Origin: Nitrospirales bacterium
GTDB taxonomy: Bacteria > Nitrospirota > Nitrospiria > Nitrospirales > UBA8639
DNA length: 54,649 nucleotides
Assembly: GCA_021604365.1 (NCBI GenBank)
Contig: BQIZ01000005.1
Span: 1-54,649 of the forward strand
Direction of reading: 5' to 3'
Positions 34,631 through 44,963 of this stretch are shown here, in pieces; the first letter of the stretch is position 1; every line of letters starts with the position of its first letter. The notes under the pieces were generated by a model. It searched no databases. It saw nothing but the letters and a program-made list of their open reading frames with translations, and was not told where the DNA came from. The position numbers and the translations under genes were made by a program.

Positions 34631-36835
34631 ATGCCAATACTCTCAAATCGTTTTCAACGCCTGGTTTCTGCCATTGAATGGAATCCGTTTTCCGTATTAG
34701 GTCCTCATCAGGGCGATTCGCCGGATTCTTCTGATATCTGCATCAGGGCTTTTCTGCCTGAGGCTGCCGAGGTGGTGTTGCTTCCTGGGATAAACGGTAG
34801 CACTCCTATTCCCATGAAGCTCGTCCATCCTGATGGGGTCTTTGAGGCAAGGTGGAACGGTCATCCACTTGGCACGGATTATCAATTCCGCATCGTCGAT
34901 CGTCAGGGGAAAGCCAGCCAACGCCATGACCCCTATGCCTTTCCCCCGCTCATCTCAGATTTTGACTTACATTTGTTCGGTGAGGGCAAACTCTATAAAG
35001 CGTATGACCAACTTGGGGCACAAGTCTGCATCCATCAAGGAGTTCAAGGGGTGAATTTTGCTGTGTGGGCCCCAAATGCTAAGCGAGTGAGCGTGGTCGG
35101 AGACTTCAATGAATGGGATGGGCGCCGGCATCCGATGAGAAGTCGGGGAGGGGGAGGAATCTGGGAGTTATTTATTCCGGATATGAATGATGGTGCAGTG
35201 TATAAGTTGGAAATTTTACCGCAAAATGGGGATGGGCCGTTTTTGAAAGCGGACCCGTATGCCTCTTCCGCTGAACTGCGACCAAAAACGGCCTCCGTGG
35301 TTCGTGATCTTTCGGGGTATGAATGGGGGGACGGGCAGTGGATGACAGCCAGGCAAACCTGTGATCCCCTCACTCAGCCTTGGTCCATCTATGAGGTGCA
35401 TTTGGGATCATGGAAACGTGTTCCAGAGGAAGGGTCCCGATGGTTGACCTACTCTGAATTAGCCCAAAACCTCATTCCCTATGTGAAGGAAATGGGGTTT
35501 ACCCACATTGAGTTGATGCCGGTGACCGAACATCCGTTTGACGGGTCCTGGGGGTATCAAGCCACCGGGTATTTTGCACCAACAAGCCGGTTTGGCACTC
35601 CTGTGGACTTTATGGCATTTGTGGATGCCTGTCATCAGGCCGGCATTGGGGTCCTGATGGATTGGGCTCCAGCCCATTTTCCCGAAGATCCCCATGGGTT
35701 GGCCTGGTTTGATGGGACAAATTTATATGACCATTCCGACCCGAGGCTGGGGTTTCATCCAGAATGGAATAGCCGGATTTTTAATTACGGCCGAACTGAA
35801 GTCAAAAACTTTCTGATCAATAGCGCACTGAGTTGGTTCGACCGGTACCATATCGATGGTCTTCGCGTGGATGCTGTCGCGTCGATGCTGTATCTCGATT
35901 ATGCGAGAAAATCCGGTGAATGGATTCCCAATAAATTCGGGGGAAGAGAAAATCTGGAAGCGGTGGAATTTTTGAAGGAGCTGAACACCGTGGCTCATCA
36001 GGAACATCCCGGCATTGTCATGATTGCGGAAGAATCCACCGCATGGCCAGGGGTCTCCAGACCGACCTATGTCGGAGGGTTGGGATTTACCTTTAAATGG
36101 AATATGGGGTGGATGCACGATACTCTCGATTATTTTAGCCTGGATCCGATCTATCGGAGATACCATCAACATAACGTGACTTTCGGATTAGTCTATGCCT
36201 TTACCGAAAACTTTGTACTCCCGCTTTCTCATGATGAAGTGGTCCATGGCAAGAAATCGCTTCTGGATAAAATGCCCGGGGACGAATGGCAGCGATTTGC
36301 GAATTTGCGGGCCTTGTATGGACACATGTGGGGGCATCCTGGAAAGAAAATGCTATTTATGGGATGCGAGATCGGCCAATGGTGGGAATGGAACCATGAT
36401 GATAGCCTTCAATGGCATTTGCTTGAGTACGATCGGCATCGGGGACTTCAGCGTTATGTCGCTGATCTCAATCGATTATATGTCTCACAACCCGCGCTCC
36501 ATCAAAATGACTATGATTGGACAGGGTTTCAGTGGATCGATCTTCATGACAGTGATAATTCGACGCTCACGTATTTCAGGCGCGCCAAAGATCCTTCCGA
36601 TATTGTGGTCTGTGCCCTGAATCTCACTCCTGTTCCCCGAGAAGCCTATCGAATGGGCGTGCCGACTGCCGGATATTATCGAGAGCTGTTGAACAGTGAT
36701 TCAGAGATGTACGGTGGAAGCAATATGGGGAATGGTGGTGGGGTCCAATCCGAAGACATGTCTTGGCATGGGCAACCATTTTCTGTGCTCATCACGATTC
36801 CGCCCTTAGCCGCGGTCTTTTTTAAGCCTGTCTAA
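34631..36835 (+). CDS. glgB: 1,4-alpha-glucan branching enzyme
   Basis: The 734-residue protein has two N-terminal CBM48-like modules (about 12-105 and 130-215), a GH13_9 catalytic barrel and an all-beta C-terminus. Motifs are [36 protein letters not shown] (nucleophile Asp), [20 protein letters not shown] (acid Glu), [11 protein letters not shown], and [20 protein letters not shown]. It cuts alpha-1,4 chains and re-forms alpha-1,6 branches in glycogen. I preferred ATG 34631 over TTG 34625 because AAAGGA sits at a normal distance. It is divergent from lapA-glgC-treY. Confidence 0.95.
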   Translation: MPILSNRFQRLVSAIEWNPFSVLGPHQGDSPDSSDICIRAFLPEAAEVVLLPGINGSTPIPMKLVHPDGVFEARWNGHPLGTDYQFRIVDRQGKASQRHDPYAFPPLISDFDLHLFGEGKLYKAYDQLGAQVCIHQGVQGVNFAVWAPNAKRVSVVGDFNEWDGRRHPMRSRGGGGIWELFIPDMNDGAVYKLEILPQNGDGPFLKADPYASSAELRPKTASVVRDLSGYEWGDGQWMTARQTCDPLTQPWSIYEVHLGSWKRVPEEGSRWLTYSELAQNLIPYVKEMGFTHIELMPVTEHPFDGSWGYQATGYFAPTSRFGTPVDFMAFVDACHQAGIGVLMDWAPAHFPEDPHGLAWFDGTNLYDHSDPRLGFHPEWNSRIFNYGRTEVKNFLINSALSWFDRYHIDGLRVDAVASMLYLDYARKSGEWIPNKFGGRENLEAVEFLKELNTVAHQEHPGIVMIAEESTAWPGVSRPTYVGGLGFTFKWNMGWMHDTLDYFSLDPIYRRYHQHNVTFGLVYAFTENFVLPLSHDEVVHGKKSLLDKMPGDEWQRFANLRALYGHMWGHPGKKMLFMGCEIGQWWEWNHDDSLQWHLLEYDRHRGLQRYVADLNRLYVSQPALHQNDYDWTGFQWIDLHDSDNSTLTYFRRAKDPSDIVVCALNLTPVPREAYRMGVPTAGYYRELLNSDSEMYGGSNMGNGGGVQSEDMSWHGQPFSVLITIPPLAAVFFKPV

Positions 36836-36855
36836 GTTCCCAAGATCTCGGTAAG

Positions 36856-36932
36856 AAGTATGTCCTTCATCTCACTCGAGCAGATTTGAGTTGTGAGTCC
36901 ACAACGACTTCCATTCTTCACGGGACATACTT
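36856..36932. repeat. Perfect 10-bp inverted repeat between convergent glgB and treZ
   Basis: AAGTATGTCC (36856-36865) and GGACATACTT (36923-36932) are perfect inverse complements. They enclose 57 bases that can fold further (CTCAC...GTGAG and ACTC...GAGT pairs). The element lies just after the glgB stop and 60 bases before the treZ stop, with T-runs only at its right end. It may act as a bidirectional terminator or an mRNA 3' structure for both convergent genes, or be a REP-like repeat. No second copy was seen here. Confidence 0.45.
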
Positions 36933-36992
36933 TAATTGTAGAGATGCGAACTCTTCATTTTCATGCTCGTCATTTTTGGTCTTGTGCTGAAT

Positions 36993-38903
36993 CTAGTCAG
37001 CTTTCAGAAAAATCCAGGCCGGATAGGGAGGAAGTTTGAGAGAGACCTGTTCTACAGTCTGAATGTGAAGGTTGGAGGGAGCCAGAAGTTCCTCTTGATC
37101 GCCAGGGGCGAAGGTTCCACTATCAAGTCTGGATTCCCAATTCCCTTTTGGAAGCTTGACTAACGCTAATGATGCCTTGTGGTGAAACCCTAGAAGCATG
37201 AGTGCGTCAGGTCCCTGTTTGGCACGGCGATGAATGATCAGTAACTGACTTTTCGCATGGGACCCAATCTGGATTCTATGGCCTTTCGCGCCTGTGCCTA
37301 ATGCTGGAATAGACTTGCGCAGATGAATCAACGCCTGACACCACCGAGCATGGGCCTGGTGTTGGGGATTGGTCTCAAGACAGGGATGAATGGTGGAACG
37401 ATCGAAGGTCTCTTGAGCATAGGGGTCGGGAATGTCCGTCCATCCGAACGCCGCGAATTCTCTTGTTCGCCCCTGTCGGACTGCTTCAATTAACGCAGGA
37501 TCCCCGTGGTCGATGAAATATAAAAATGGCGCGGTTTCACCATATTCTTCTCCCATAAATAAGAGAGGAAGATAAGGTGAGAGCAGCACCGTGGCATTGG
37601 CGACTTTGAGGGCTTCAAAGCTCACCAGGGTACTAAGGCGATCTCCTTGTGCGCGATTGCCGATTTGATCATGATTTTGGGCGCACACCACAAGCTGCGT
37701 TGGTGAACATGGCTTGAAGGAATTGCCATGTTTTCGTCGCCGATGTGGAGAATACTGTCCTGAATAGACCACGCCTTCTCGTATGGCCTTAACCAAATCT
37801 TTTAGTTGCCCAAAGTCTTCATAGTAGCCCTTACGCTCTTTTGTGAGTACGGCATGCAGGGCATGATGAAAGTCATCACTCCATTGCCCGTCCAGCCCAT
37901 GCCCTCCTCGTGAGATGGGTGAAATGATGCGGACATCGTTCAGGTCGCTTTCGGCAATCACCTGTACCTGCCGCTTGAGCCGTTGTCCAACCGCATGGAC
38001 CGCTTCCCCAATATCCTGAAGAAGATGCTTGGCGCTGAAATCGAAGATGCCGTGAATCGCATCCAGGCGTAACGCATCAATGTGATACTCTTGAATCCAA
38101 TAGACCGCATTGCTGATCATGAACTGTCTGACAGCGTCGCTTTCGGGTCCATCGTAGTTGAGGGCGCTCCCCCATGGGGTTTTATAGGTATCGGTAAAGT
38201 ATGGGCCAAAATCACCAAGGTAATTTCCCTCTGGACCCAGGTGGTTATAGACCACGTCCATGATCACCGCAAGACCGGCTGCATGACAGGCATTGACCAA
38301 TCGCTTGAGGCCGTTGGGTCCACCATAGTTGTGCTGCGGTGCAAAGAGAAAAGTTCCGTCGTATCCCCAATTTCTGGACCCAGGGCATTGGGCGACCGGC
38401 AGAAGTTCAATGGCGGTGATACCAATCTGATCACGCAAATAGGTTAGACTGTTGATGATGGCGTCAAAGGTCCCGTCCTTTGTGAAGGTGCCGGTATGAA
38501 GCTCGTAGATAATGTATTGTTCCAGAGGCAGGCCACGCCAGGACGGATCTGTCCAGGAAAATGAAAGAGGATCGATAATTTCCGAGGGGCCATGCACGCC
38601 ATTCGGTTGCGATCGGGAAGCTGGATCAGGACGCTCAATGGTGTGATTTAATACATATTGATAGCGGGTGCCTGGAGAAATGTCCTGCACGGTGCCTTTC
38701 CAATATCCAAAGGGTTCCTGGCTGAGAGGAGTTGGGTCCTCAGCACTTCCCATGATGTTGACGGCCACCGACTGAGCCTTGGGTGCCCACACCCTGAACT
38801 CCACAGAAGAGGCGTCGATGCACGATGCGCCCAATTCTAGTTGCCATCGTACGGCCTTTAATTTTTCCAAACGTGTTTCCTCCCTGCTGGTCTTTTCGAT
38901 CAT
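36993..38903 (-). CDS. treZ: Malto-oligosyltrehalose trehalohydrolase
   Basis: The 636-residue GH13 protein has an N-terminal CBM48 module (VEFRVWAPKAQSVAVNIMGS, about 32-120), TAIELLPVAQCPGSRNWGYD near 180, AVIMDVVYNHLGPEGNYLGD, ALRLDAIHGIFDFSAKHL with the nucleophile Asp, VIAESDLNDVRII with the acid Glu, and QLVVCAQNHDQIGNRAQGDR near 410. It hydrolyses the bond next to the terminal trehalose unit made by TreY. Hence with treY it forms a complete TreYZ route from glycogen to trehalose. It has its own gene direction and is divergent from glgX across 168 bases. Confidence 0.95.
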   Translation of the reverse strand: MIEKTSREETRLEKLKAVRWQLELGASCIDASSVEFRVWAPKAQSVAVNIMGSAEDPTPLSQEPFGYWKGTVQDISPGTRYQYVLNHTIERPDPASRSQPNGVHGPSEIIDPLSFSWTDPSWRGLPLEQYIIYELHTGTFTKDGTFDAIINSLTYLRDQIGITAIELLPVAQCPGSRNWGYDGTFLFAPQHNYGGPNGLKRLVNACHAAGLAVIMDVVYNHLGPEGNYLGDFGPYFTDTYKTPWGSALNYDGPESDAVRQFMISNAVYWIQEYHIDALRLDAIHGIFDFSAKHLLQDIGEAVHAVGQRLKRQVQVIAESDLNDVRIISPISRGGHGLDGQWSDDFHHALHAVLTKERKGYYEDFGQLKDLVKAIREGVVYSGQYSPHRRRKHGNSFKPCSPTQLVVCAQNHDQIGNRAQGDRLSTLVSFEALKVANATVLLSPYLPLLFMGEEYGETAPFLYFIDHGDPALIEAVRQGRTREFAAFGWTDIPDPYAQETFDRSTIHPCLETNPQHQAHARWCQALIHLRKSIPALGTGAKGHRIQIGSHAKSQLLIIHRRAKQGPDALMLLGFHHKASLALVKLPKGNWESRLDSGTFAPGDQEELLAPSNLHIQTVEQVSLKLPPYPAWIFLKAD

Positions 38904-38989
38904 TTAAATTGTGGGGGAAATGCCTGCTGATGATGGAAAGCTTAACAAATAGGCGGTGACCAGGGAACCCCAGCAGCGGCTTATTCCTT

Positions 38990-39018
38990 TTGCTGCATCT
39001 TAAGATATACTGTATTAT
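38990..39018 (+). promoter_or_regulatory. Predicted sigma-70 promoter of glgX
   Basis: TTGCTG (38990-38995) and TATTAT (39013-39018) are separated by exactly 17 bases. The predicted start near 39025 leaves a leader of about 47 bases to ATG 39072, which has a CCAGGAGAGC-type ribosome box. It lies in the divergent treZ-glgX gap. Confidence 0.5.
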
Positions 39019-39071
39019 CGTCCTCCGCAATTTGTCATAATCAGAAACACATTTCCAGGAGAGCAGAATCT

Positions 39072-41207
39072 ATGAGAATTTGGCCAGGTCGATCATACCC
39101 GCTTGGTGCCACATGGGATGGGCAGGGAGTCAATTTTGCGCTGTTCTCCGAAAATGCGACTGGTGTGGATCTTTGTCTGTTTGACGATGAACTTCAGGAT
39201 CGGGAAACCCATCTGATTCCTATTGAGGAACGAACGGATCAAGTCTGGCATGTATATTTACCTCAGGTGCGTCCCGGTCAACTCTATGGATACCGGGTGC
39301 ATGGGCCTTATGATCCTGGGGCTGGACACCGGTTTAATCCTGCCAAGCTTCTCATTGATCCGTATGCGAAGTCCTTGACGGGGGTCGTGCGATGGTCCGA
39401 TTCCATGTTTGGCTACCGTCTTGGAGATCCGGCAGGTGATCTCTCCATCGATGATCGCAACAATGCGGCAAACATTCCGAAAGGGGTGGTTGTCGACCAG
39501 GCCTTTAGCTGGGGAGGCGACCAACTTCTGAATACTCCCTGGGAGCAGACCGTGATCTATGAAGTCCACGTCAAGGGCATGACGATGCGGCATCCGGATG
39601 TTCCTGAATCACTGCGGGGAACCTATGCGGGCTTGGCGTCTCCGCCGATTATTGAATATTTGCAATCGCTCGGAATTACCGCCGTGGAATTGTTGCCGGT
39701 CCAACATTTTGTGAATGATCTTTATTTGAAGGAAAAGGGTCTCACCAATTATTGGGGGTACAATTCCATTGGGTATTTTGCCCCGGACATCCGGTATTCG
39801 GCTTTTCCCGGTGGAGGAGAAAAGGTTGACGAGTTCAAGTCCATGGTCAGGAAACTTCATAGTGCCGGCATCGAGGTCATTCTCGATGTGGTCTATAACC
39901 ATACAGGAGAGGGAAATCATTTCGGGCCGACCCTATCATTCCGGGGGATTGATAACGCCTCTTATTATCGCGTGTCCCCGGACAATCCACGCTATTACAT
40001 GGATTACACCGGCTGTGGAAATACGCTGAATGTCCGACATCCACGGACCTTACAGCTGATCATGGACAGCTTGCGGTATTGGGTGATCGATATGCATGTG
40101 GATGGTTTCCGTTTTGATCTGGCATCCGCACTGGCACGTGAGTTACATGATGTGGATCGACTCAGTGCCTTTTTTGACATCATTCACCAGGATCCCGTGT
40201 TGTCGCAGGTGAAGCTGATCGCGGAACCCTGGGATTTGGGAGAAGGCGGCTATCAGGTGGGGAATTTCCCACCTGGGTGGGCGGAGTGGAATGGAAAGTA
40301 CCGCGATTCTATACGCCGGTATTGGAAGGGGGATGGTGGATTACTTGGGGAAGTCGCCAATCGTTGGTCCGGGAGCAGCGATCTTTATGGAGAAAGCGGG
40401 CGGCAACCCTATGCCAGTATCAATTTTGTGACCGCTCATGATGGATTTACTCTCCAGGATTTAGTGTCTTATGACCACAAGCATAATGATGACAATCAGG
40501 AGGGAAATCGGGATGGGACCGATGACAATGATAGTTGGAATTGTGGTGTCGAAGGTCCGACCGATGATCCCGCGATTCAGGAATTACGTGATCGACAGGT
40601 CCGGAATTTTTTCGCCACCCTGTTGTTATCTCAGGGAGTGCCGATGATCTGTGGTGGAGATGAATTGGGTCGTACGCAGCAGGGGAATAACAATGCCTAT
40701 TGCCAGGATAACGAGTTAAGTTGGGTGAATTGGAACCTGACGCGATCCCAACTTGGATTGCTGGACTTTGTGAAACTGCTCATTGACATAAAAAAAACCC
40801 ATCCGGTGTTTCAACGCCGGAGGTTTTTTCAAGGGCGCCGGGTAGAGGACTCAGAGGTGAAGGATATTGCCTGGTTCGGATCGCATGGAAAAGAAATGTC
40901 CCATGAAGATTGGCAGATGGGGCTTCGAACCTTGGGAATTCGGTTAGCGGGGGATGCTATTGTGGAGAAAGATAGTCAGGGGCGGCCCATTGTGGATGAG
41001 ACGTTTCTCGTATTAATAAATGCCCATCATGAGGATGTGGATTTTATTCTCCCTGCTCACACCAAGTCGGTGCGGTGGGAGTTGGAGTTTGACACAGGTG
41101 TGCCTGTTGAGAAGAAAAGTCCCAAACATACGAAATTGCTGAAAGGAGGCCAACCCTACCATTTAGTTTCCCGGGGGCTTGCCTTGTTCCGAACTCCGAA
41201 ATCCTGA
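39072..41207 (+). CDS. glgX: Glycogen debranching enzyme
   Basis: The 711-residue isoamylase-type GH13_11 protein has an N-terminal CBM48 module ([20 protein letters not shown]), [58 protein letters not shown] with the nucleophile Asp, [20 protein letters not shown] with the acid Glu, and [20 protein letters not shown]. It removes alpha-1,6 branches from glycogen limit dextrins and frees maltooligosaccharides for treY, treZ and malQ. Length and motifs are complete. A run of AAAAAAA at 40791 and a G-run nearby do not break the frame. Confidence 0.95.
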   Translation: MRIWPGRSYPLGATWDGQGVNFALFSENATGVDLCLFDDELQDRETHLIPIEERTDQVWHVYLPQVRPGQLYGYRVHGPYDPGAGHRFNPAKLLIDPYAKSLTGVVRWSDSMFGYRLGDPAGDLSIDDRNNAANIPKGVVVDQAFSWGGDQLLNTPWEQTVIYEVHVKGMTMRHPDVPESLRGTYAGLASPPIIEYLQSLGITAVELLPVQHFVNDLYLKEKGLTNYWGYNSIGYFAPDIRYSAFPGGGEKVDEFKSMVRKLHSAGIEVILDVVYNHTGEGNHFGPTLSFRGIDNASYYRVSPDNPRYYMDYTGCGNTLNVRHPRTLQLIMDSLRYWVIDMHVDGFRFDLASALARELHDVDRLSAFFDIIHQDPVLSQVKLIAEPWDLGEGGYQVGNFPPGWAEWNGKYRDSIRRYWKGDGGLLGEVANRWSGSSDLYGESGRQPYASINFVTAHDGFTLQDLVSYDHKHNDDNQEGNRDGTDDNDSWNCGVEGPTDDPAIQELRDRQVRNFFATLLLSQGVPMICGGDELGRTQQGNNNAYCQDNELSWVNWNLTRSQLGLLDFVKLLIDIKKTHPVFQRRRFFQGRRVEDSEVKDIAWFGSHGKEMSHEDWQMGLRTLGIRLAGDAIVEKDSQGRPIVDETFLVLINAHHEDVDFILPAHTKSVRWELEFDTGVPVEKKSPKHTKLLKGGQPYHLVSRGLALFRTPKS

Positions 41208-41358
41208 CCAAAGACTCCATTGCCACCTATCACCGGGCCCGATTAACGCTTGTGCATAGTAATGAATCAACCACTATGCCCCAGTCTAAGGCGAAATGGG
41301 CAAGCGGAAAGGGCGACATAGGCCTTCAGGGGAAAATGGCACATCTGGCCTCAGTCCG

Positions 41359-41586
41359 CTAGACCACAAATTTTTTGCTGCGCTCCACCATGCCGGTGAC
41401 CGCCTCTTTGGCATCATCCGCAAATTCTCCGGCCCGTTCGCTGGCATCTTCCATCATGTTCTTTAACTGACGACGGGTTCGGGATCCTGACTGGGGAGCC
41501 ATTAACAGCCCCAGTCCCGTTCCGAGAACCACTCCGACCATTAATGAAAGTCCAGCGAGTAAGACATATCGAGTGTCGTTATCCAT
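41359..41586 (-). CDS. YtxH-domain small membrane protein, second copy
   Basis: The 75-residue protein repeats the theme of the YtxH gene at 29.5 kb: one span (RYVLLAGLSLMVGVVLGTGL), then LLMAPQSGSRTRRQLKNM and an amphipathic helix (EFADDAKEAVTGMVERSKKF). GGAGGATATC precedes the ATG. It sits 152 bases after glgX on the opposite strand and 77 bases downstream of the DUF2934 gene, which suggests a two-gene unit of stress-type proteins beside the glucan genes. Function is unknown. Confidence 0.82.
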   Translation of the reverse strand: MDNDTRYVLLAGLSLMVGVVLGTGLGLLMAPQSGSRTRRQLKNMMEDASERAGEFADDAKEAVTGMVERSKKFVV

Positions 41587-41663
41587 GTGAGATATCCTCC
41601 ATTGTTTGAATGTCCGTGAGTAATGGGTGTCTGGTTTTCAAAAATCAATATTCCAATCGTCCA

Positions 41664-41996
41664 CTAAACTGGCGGAGTCTGCTGTAAGAGGATCTCACGC
41701 TCGGCTTGAAGCCAATCCTCCCAATCACTGCCATGTTGGCCTCCGCGCCGGTGATGAATTTCATAGGCGCGTTGGGCAATCCGTTCCCGCAATTCTTCGG
41801 ATAGAGCCATAGAGGGATCCGGATAGGAGGTCTGGGGATCCTGGTGTTTTGTCTGAGACACCGCTGGGCGTTTGGTTGTCGCCGATGCTCCGGATTTTCT
41901 GCTGATTTTTGAGGCCGTCTTGCCTGCAGGTGGCGTTTTTTTTGTGGCTGACGGTTTTTTCTTGACTGGTTTTTCGTCTGGTGTCTTAGGGGGCAT
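41664..41996 (-). CDS. DUF2934 domain protein with a basic N-terminal tail
   Basis: The 110-residue protein has a Lys/Pro/Ser/Thr-rich disordered half (PVKKKPSATKKTPPAGKTAS) that looks like a nucleic-acid-binding tail. A C-terminal DUF2934 module follows: ELRERIAQRAYEIHHRRGGQ then SDWEDWLQAEREIL. DUF2934 modules are common in proteobacterial and Nitrospira genomes and have no assigned function. The Lys/Ala/Pro tail resembles histone-H1-like proteins. GGAG lies upstream of ATG 41996. Confidence 0.8.
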   Translation of the reverse strand: MPPKTPDEKPVKKKPSATKKTPPAGKTASKISRKSGASATTKRPAVSQTKHQDPQTSYPDPSMALSEELRERIAQRAYEIHHRRGGQHGSDWEDWLQAEREILLQQTPPV

Positions 41997-42525
41997 GATT
42001 CGTTTCTCAGCTCCTATGCATGTCTAAATTTGGAGGAACCCCATCCTGACTCACATATTCGTTATTGTACCGGATATAGGGCTCTTCGTCCAAGCTGCCT
42101 GGCAGGGGTGAGTCATTCTGTATGGCCATTGCAGAGTTGCGAAAAGAGGAAAAGGAGTTTTTCTAGGAGTGGGTGGAAAGGTTCTCATGCTAAGACTCAA
42201 GTGAGTGTTGAACTCGCCAAATTTGATTTTTCGGATCTGTTTTTTCGGTAGTTAACAACGAGGTTTGTAGAAGACACAAGATAGATCTTCCCTTACAATG
42301 ATTAAACGCAAGGAATACGTAGGTTTGTGAATGGAAGATACTCTGCCACAGGGCATGACTGGAAAACCCTTAAAACCTGGGGTGGCGAATATGAATAAAG
42401 CAGTGGATGCGTGGTTCGTCATCAAGCCACCTTCATTAGTCGGATGCAACCAACTGAGTATGAGGAAGGGTTGAGAGAGATTTCCTCACCAATAGCCATT
42501 AAGAAATATTTTTTGAGTGACAACG
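41997..42525. other. Intergenic region upstream of malQ
   Basis: I see no supported gene in these 529 bases. A 47-codon frame starts at 42331 (MEDTLPQGM...) and ends at 42474, with only a weak AGG box, so I do not call it. Promoter boxes near malQ are not convincing. The region holds no strong repeat. Confidence 0.5.
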
Positions 42526-44760
42526 ATGAATAACCATGAATTTGCCACGAAGCCCATTTGGCAGTTAGGTCAGCAGTATGGCATTGGATCCGTTTATCAT
42601 GATGGATTAGGTGTTGAGCGACAGGTCACGGTGACTCATCTCAGGCAAGTCCTGGCAAGCATGGGGGTGAAGGCCTCATCGAAACAGGAAATTCGTGACT
42701 CCCTTTCTTATGCGGCGTCACAAACCTGGACACAGGTTATTGATTCAGTGGTGGTGCGGTATCCTTCTGATTCCCCGTTCGTATTACCTCTGTCTCTTCC
42801 TCTTGAAGATATCAGTTTGGAGAAGGTTTCCCTCACTATCCAGGTGACGGATGAGAACGGAGGCTGTCGGGACCTAACACTGCGAGGCGCCGGTGGGGAA
42901 GTGAAAGCCGAGAAGACAATTCAAGGAGTTAAATATGTCCAGGTGCATTTCCCTCTTTCGGGAAAATTTCCGCTAGGATACTTCCGTCTTTCGGTCCGTG
43001 TGAAGTTTGATTCGAAACGAACAATTGAGGGCCAGACCCTGCTCATTGTGGCACCCAGGAAATGTTATCTCCCTTCTTCGCCTAAACGGGCTTGGGGAAT
43101 TTCGCTGCAGCTCTATGGCCTACGATCCCGAAAGAATTGGGGGATTGGGGATTTTCGAGATTTAGGGGACGTCATGAAAGTGGCAGGGACTCGTTGGGGG
43201 GTGGCCACCGTCGGGGTCAATCCTCTGCATATCCCGGCGTCAGGGTTAACGAGCCCGTATTCCCCTTCCAGCCGCCTTTTCTGGAGTCCCATGTATTTGA
43301 ATCTGGAAGGCGTGGACGAATGGCGGACTTCGACCAGTCTTCGACAAAAAGCCAAGAGTGCAAAATTTCAGCATACCCTCCAACAGCTTCGGGAGAGTCC
43401 ACTGGTCGACTATGCAGCCGTAGAGAAATTGAAATGGACAGTCCTCGAGGAATTATTTCGAGTCTTTCGACGGCATCATCTCCAGCCTAAAACCCTCACG
43501 GCACGTGGGAGGGCGTTTACCAGGTTTGTGTCCGGCTTCCACCCGCATCTGACAATGTTTTGCACGTTTCAGGTCTTGACGGAACACATGGAAACGGTGG
43601 CTTGGCGTACCTGGCCGAAAGCCTTTCAGCATCCCCAGTCCCCTGATGTGGAAGTTTTTCAACGATCCTATGCCACTCGAGTACAATTTTATCAATATGT
43701 TCAATGGCTATGTGAGTTGCAATTACAGCAACTTGACCATGTCGGGAAGAAACATTCGTTGTCTCTCGGGTTGTATCACGATCTACCGGTTGGCATTCAT
43801 CCCGATGGAGCCGACGCCTGGGTCTTTCAAGATCAGCTTGCATCAAACATCACCGTCGGTGCGCCACCGGACGCCTTTAATCTCAATGGACAAAGTTGGG
43901 GACTGGTCGTTCCCAATCCCGTTCGATTGCGGGAAGACGGTTATCGGTTTCTTCGAGAAACCTTACGGCAAAACATGCGACATGGAGGAGTCCTCCGAAT
44001 CGACCATGCCCTGGGCTTGTTTCGGATGTTCTGGGTTCCCCAAGGCGGAACAGGTAAGGATGGCGTCTATGTCAGAACCTATGTGGATGAAATTTTGGCG
44101 ATCCTGGCTTTAGAAAGTGTGCGACGAAAGGTGATGGTGGTTGGGGAAGATCTTGGTGCGGTCACTCCTGCCATTCGAGAAAAATTAGATGCGGCCGGAC
44201 TTCTCTCCTATCGCCTGCTATTTTTTGAACGAGAGGACGGAGGAGCCATGATCCCGCCACATGCCTATCCTGAGCAGGCGCTTGTGGCCGCAACGACACA
44301 TGACCTCCCTACCCTTAAAGGTTTTTGGGTTGGACGAGATATCCTCATTAGGCAGGAAGCGGGTGTGTATCTCAGGAAAAAGGATATCGAGCAAGATCAG
44401 CGAGGGCGTGCTGCTGATCGGAAACGGTTATGGGAGGCTTTACATCGGGAGGGCCTCTGTTCTGCCAAGGCGATGCCCTCTAGCCTTTCGGTCGACATGA
44501 TTCAAGTCCTATACCGGTATTTAGCCAGGACACCCTCCCGCCTGCTTATCGTGCAGCTTGAAGATCTGTTGGCAGAAATTGATACGCCTAATCTGCCTGG
44601 AGCACCGGACTCAGTCTATCCTTCCTGGCGGGTTCGGATTGGTCGAGAGTTGACTGCCTGGCTGAGAGATCCGGCTATCCTGGGTTTTGCTCAGGCTATG
44701 CAACGGGAACGAAGGAAGGGCGGAGGCACGCATCAGATGTGCAGGGAAACGGTTTCATGA
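42526..44760 (+). CDS. malQ: 4-alpha-glucanotransferase (amylomaltase)
   Basis: The 744-residue GH77 protein has an extra N-terminal region of about 180 residues (ending in a beta-module, GQTLLIVAPRKCYLP), then the amylomaltase barrel: WGISLQLYGLRSRKNWGIGD, FRDLGDVMKVAG, SGLTSPYSPSSRLFWSPMYL, VGIHPDGADAWVFQDQ, GVLRIDHALGLFRMFWVP (nucleophile Asp), VVGEDLGAVTPAIREKL (acid Glu), and VAATTHDLPTLKGFWVGRD. It transfers glucan segments between maltooligosaccharides, recycling chains left by glgX. GTG at 42517 is an alternative start; ATG 42526 is preferred on spacing. Confidence 0.93.
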   Translation: MNNHEFATKPIWQLGQQYGIGSVYHDGLGVERQVTVTHLRQVLASMGVKASSKQEIRDSLSYAASQTWTQVIDSVVVRYPSDSPFVLPLSLPLEDISLEKVSLTIQVTDENGGCRDLTLRGAGGEVKAEKTIQGVKYVQVHFPLSGKFPLGYFRLSVRVKFDSKRTIEGQTLLIVAPRKCYLPSSPKRAWGISLQLYGLRSRKNWGIGDFRDLGDVMKVAGTRWGVATVGVNPLHIPASGLTSPYSPSSRLFWSPMYLNLEGVDEWRTSTSLRQKAKSAKFQHTLQQLRESPLVDYAAVEKLKWTVLEELFRVFRRHHLQPKTLTARGRAFTRFVSGFHPHLTMFCTFQVLTEHMETVAWRTWPKAFQHPQSPDVEVFQRSYATRVQFYQYVQWLCELQLQQLDHVGKKHSLSLGLYHDLPVGIHPDGADAWVFQDQLASNITVGAPPDAFNLNGQSWGLVVPNPVRLREDGYRFLRETLRQNMRHGGVLRIDHALGLFRMFWVPQGGTGKDGVYVRTYVDEILAILALESVRRKVMVVGEDLGAVTPAIREKLDAAGLLSYRLLFFEREDGGAMIPPHAYPEQALVAATTHDLPTLKGFWVGRDILIRQEAGVYLRKKDIEQDQRGRAADRKRLWEALHREGLCSAKAMPSSLSVDMIQVLYRYLARTPSRLLIVQLEDLLAEIDTPNLPGAPDSVYPSWRVRIGRELTAWLRDPAILGFAQAMQRERRKGGGTHQMCRETVS

Positions 44761-44963
44761 ACTCTTCCCTATTTAAGGATGGTCAGTCAGGTTGTAAACC
44801 AAATTGAATCAAATGAGGTATCTCGCCCAAATGTCAGTTGCGTGATGTCTAAGAGGGGACTATGATCAACGATTGTCAATATTCCCATGACCATCGAATC
44901 TGGTTGGGAAAACACGGCATTTCCTCTAAGTAGGTTGATCAGGAAGAGAGGGCGATCCTTCAT

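Noticed and set aside
42331-42474. 47-codon gene upstream of malQ
   Set aside because: Only a weak AGG box and no protein-like pattern support it.
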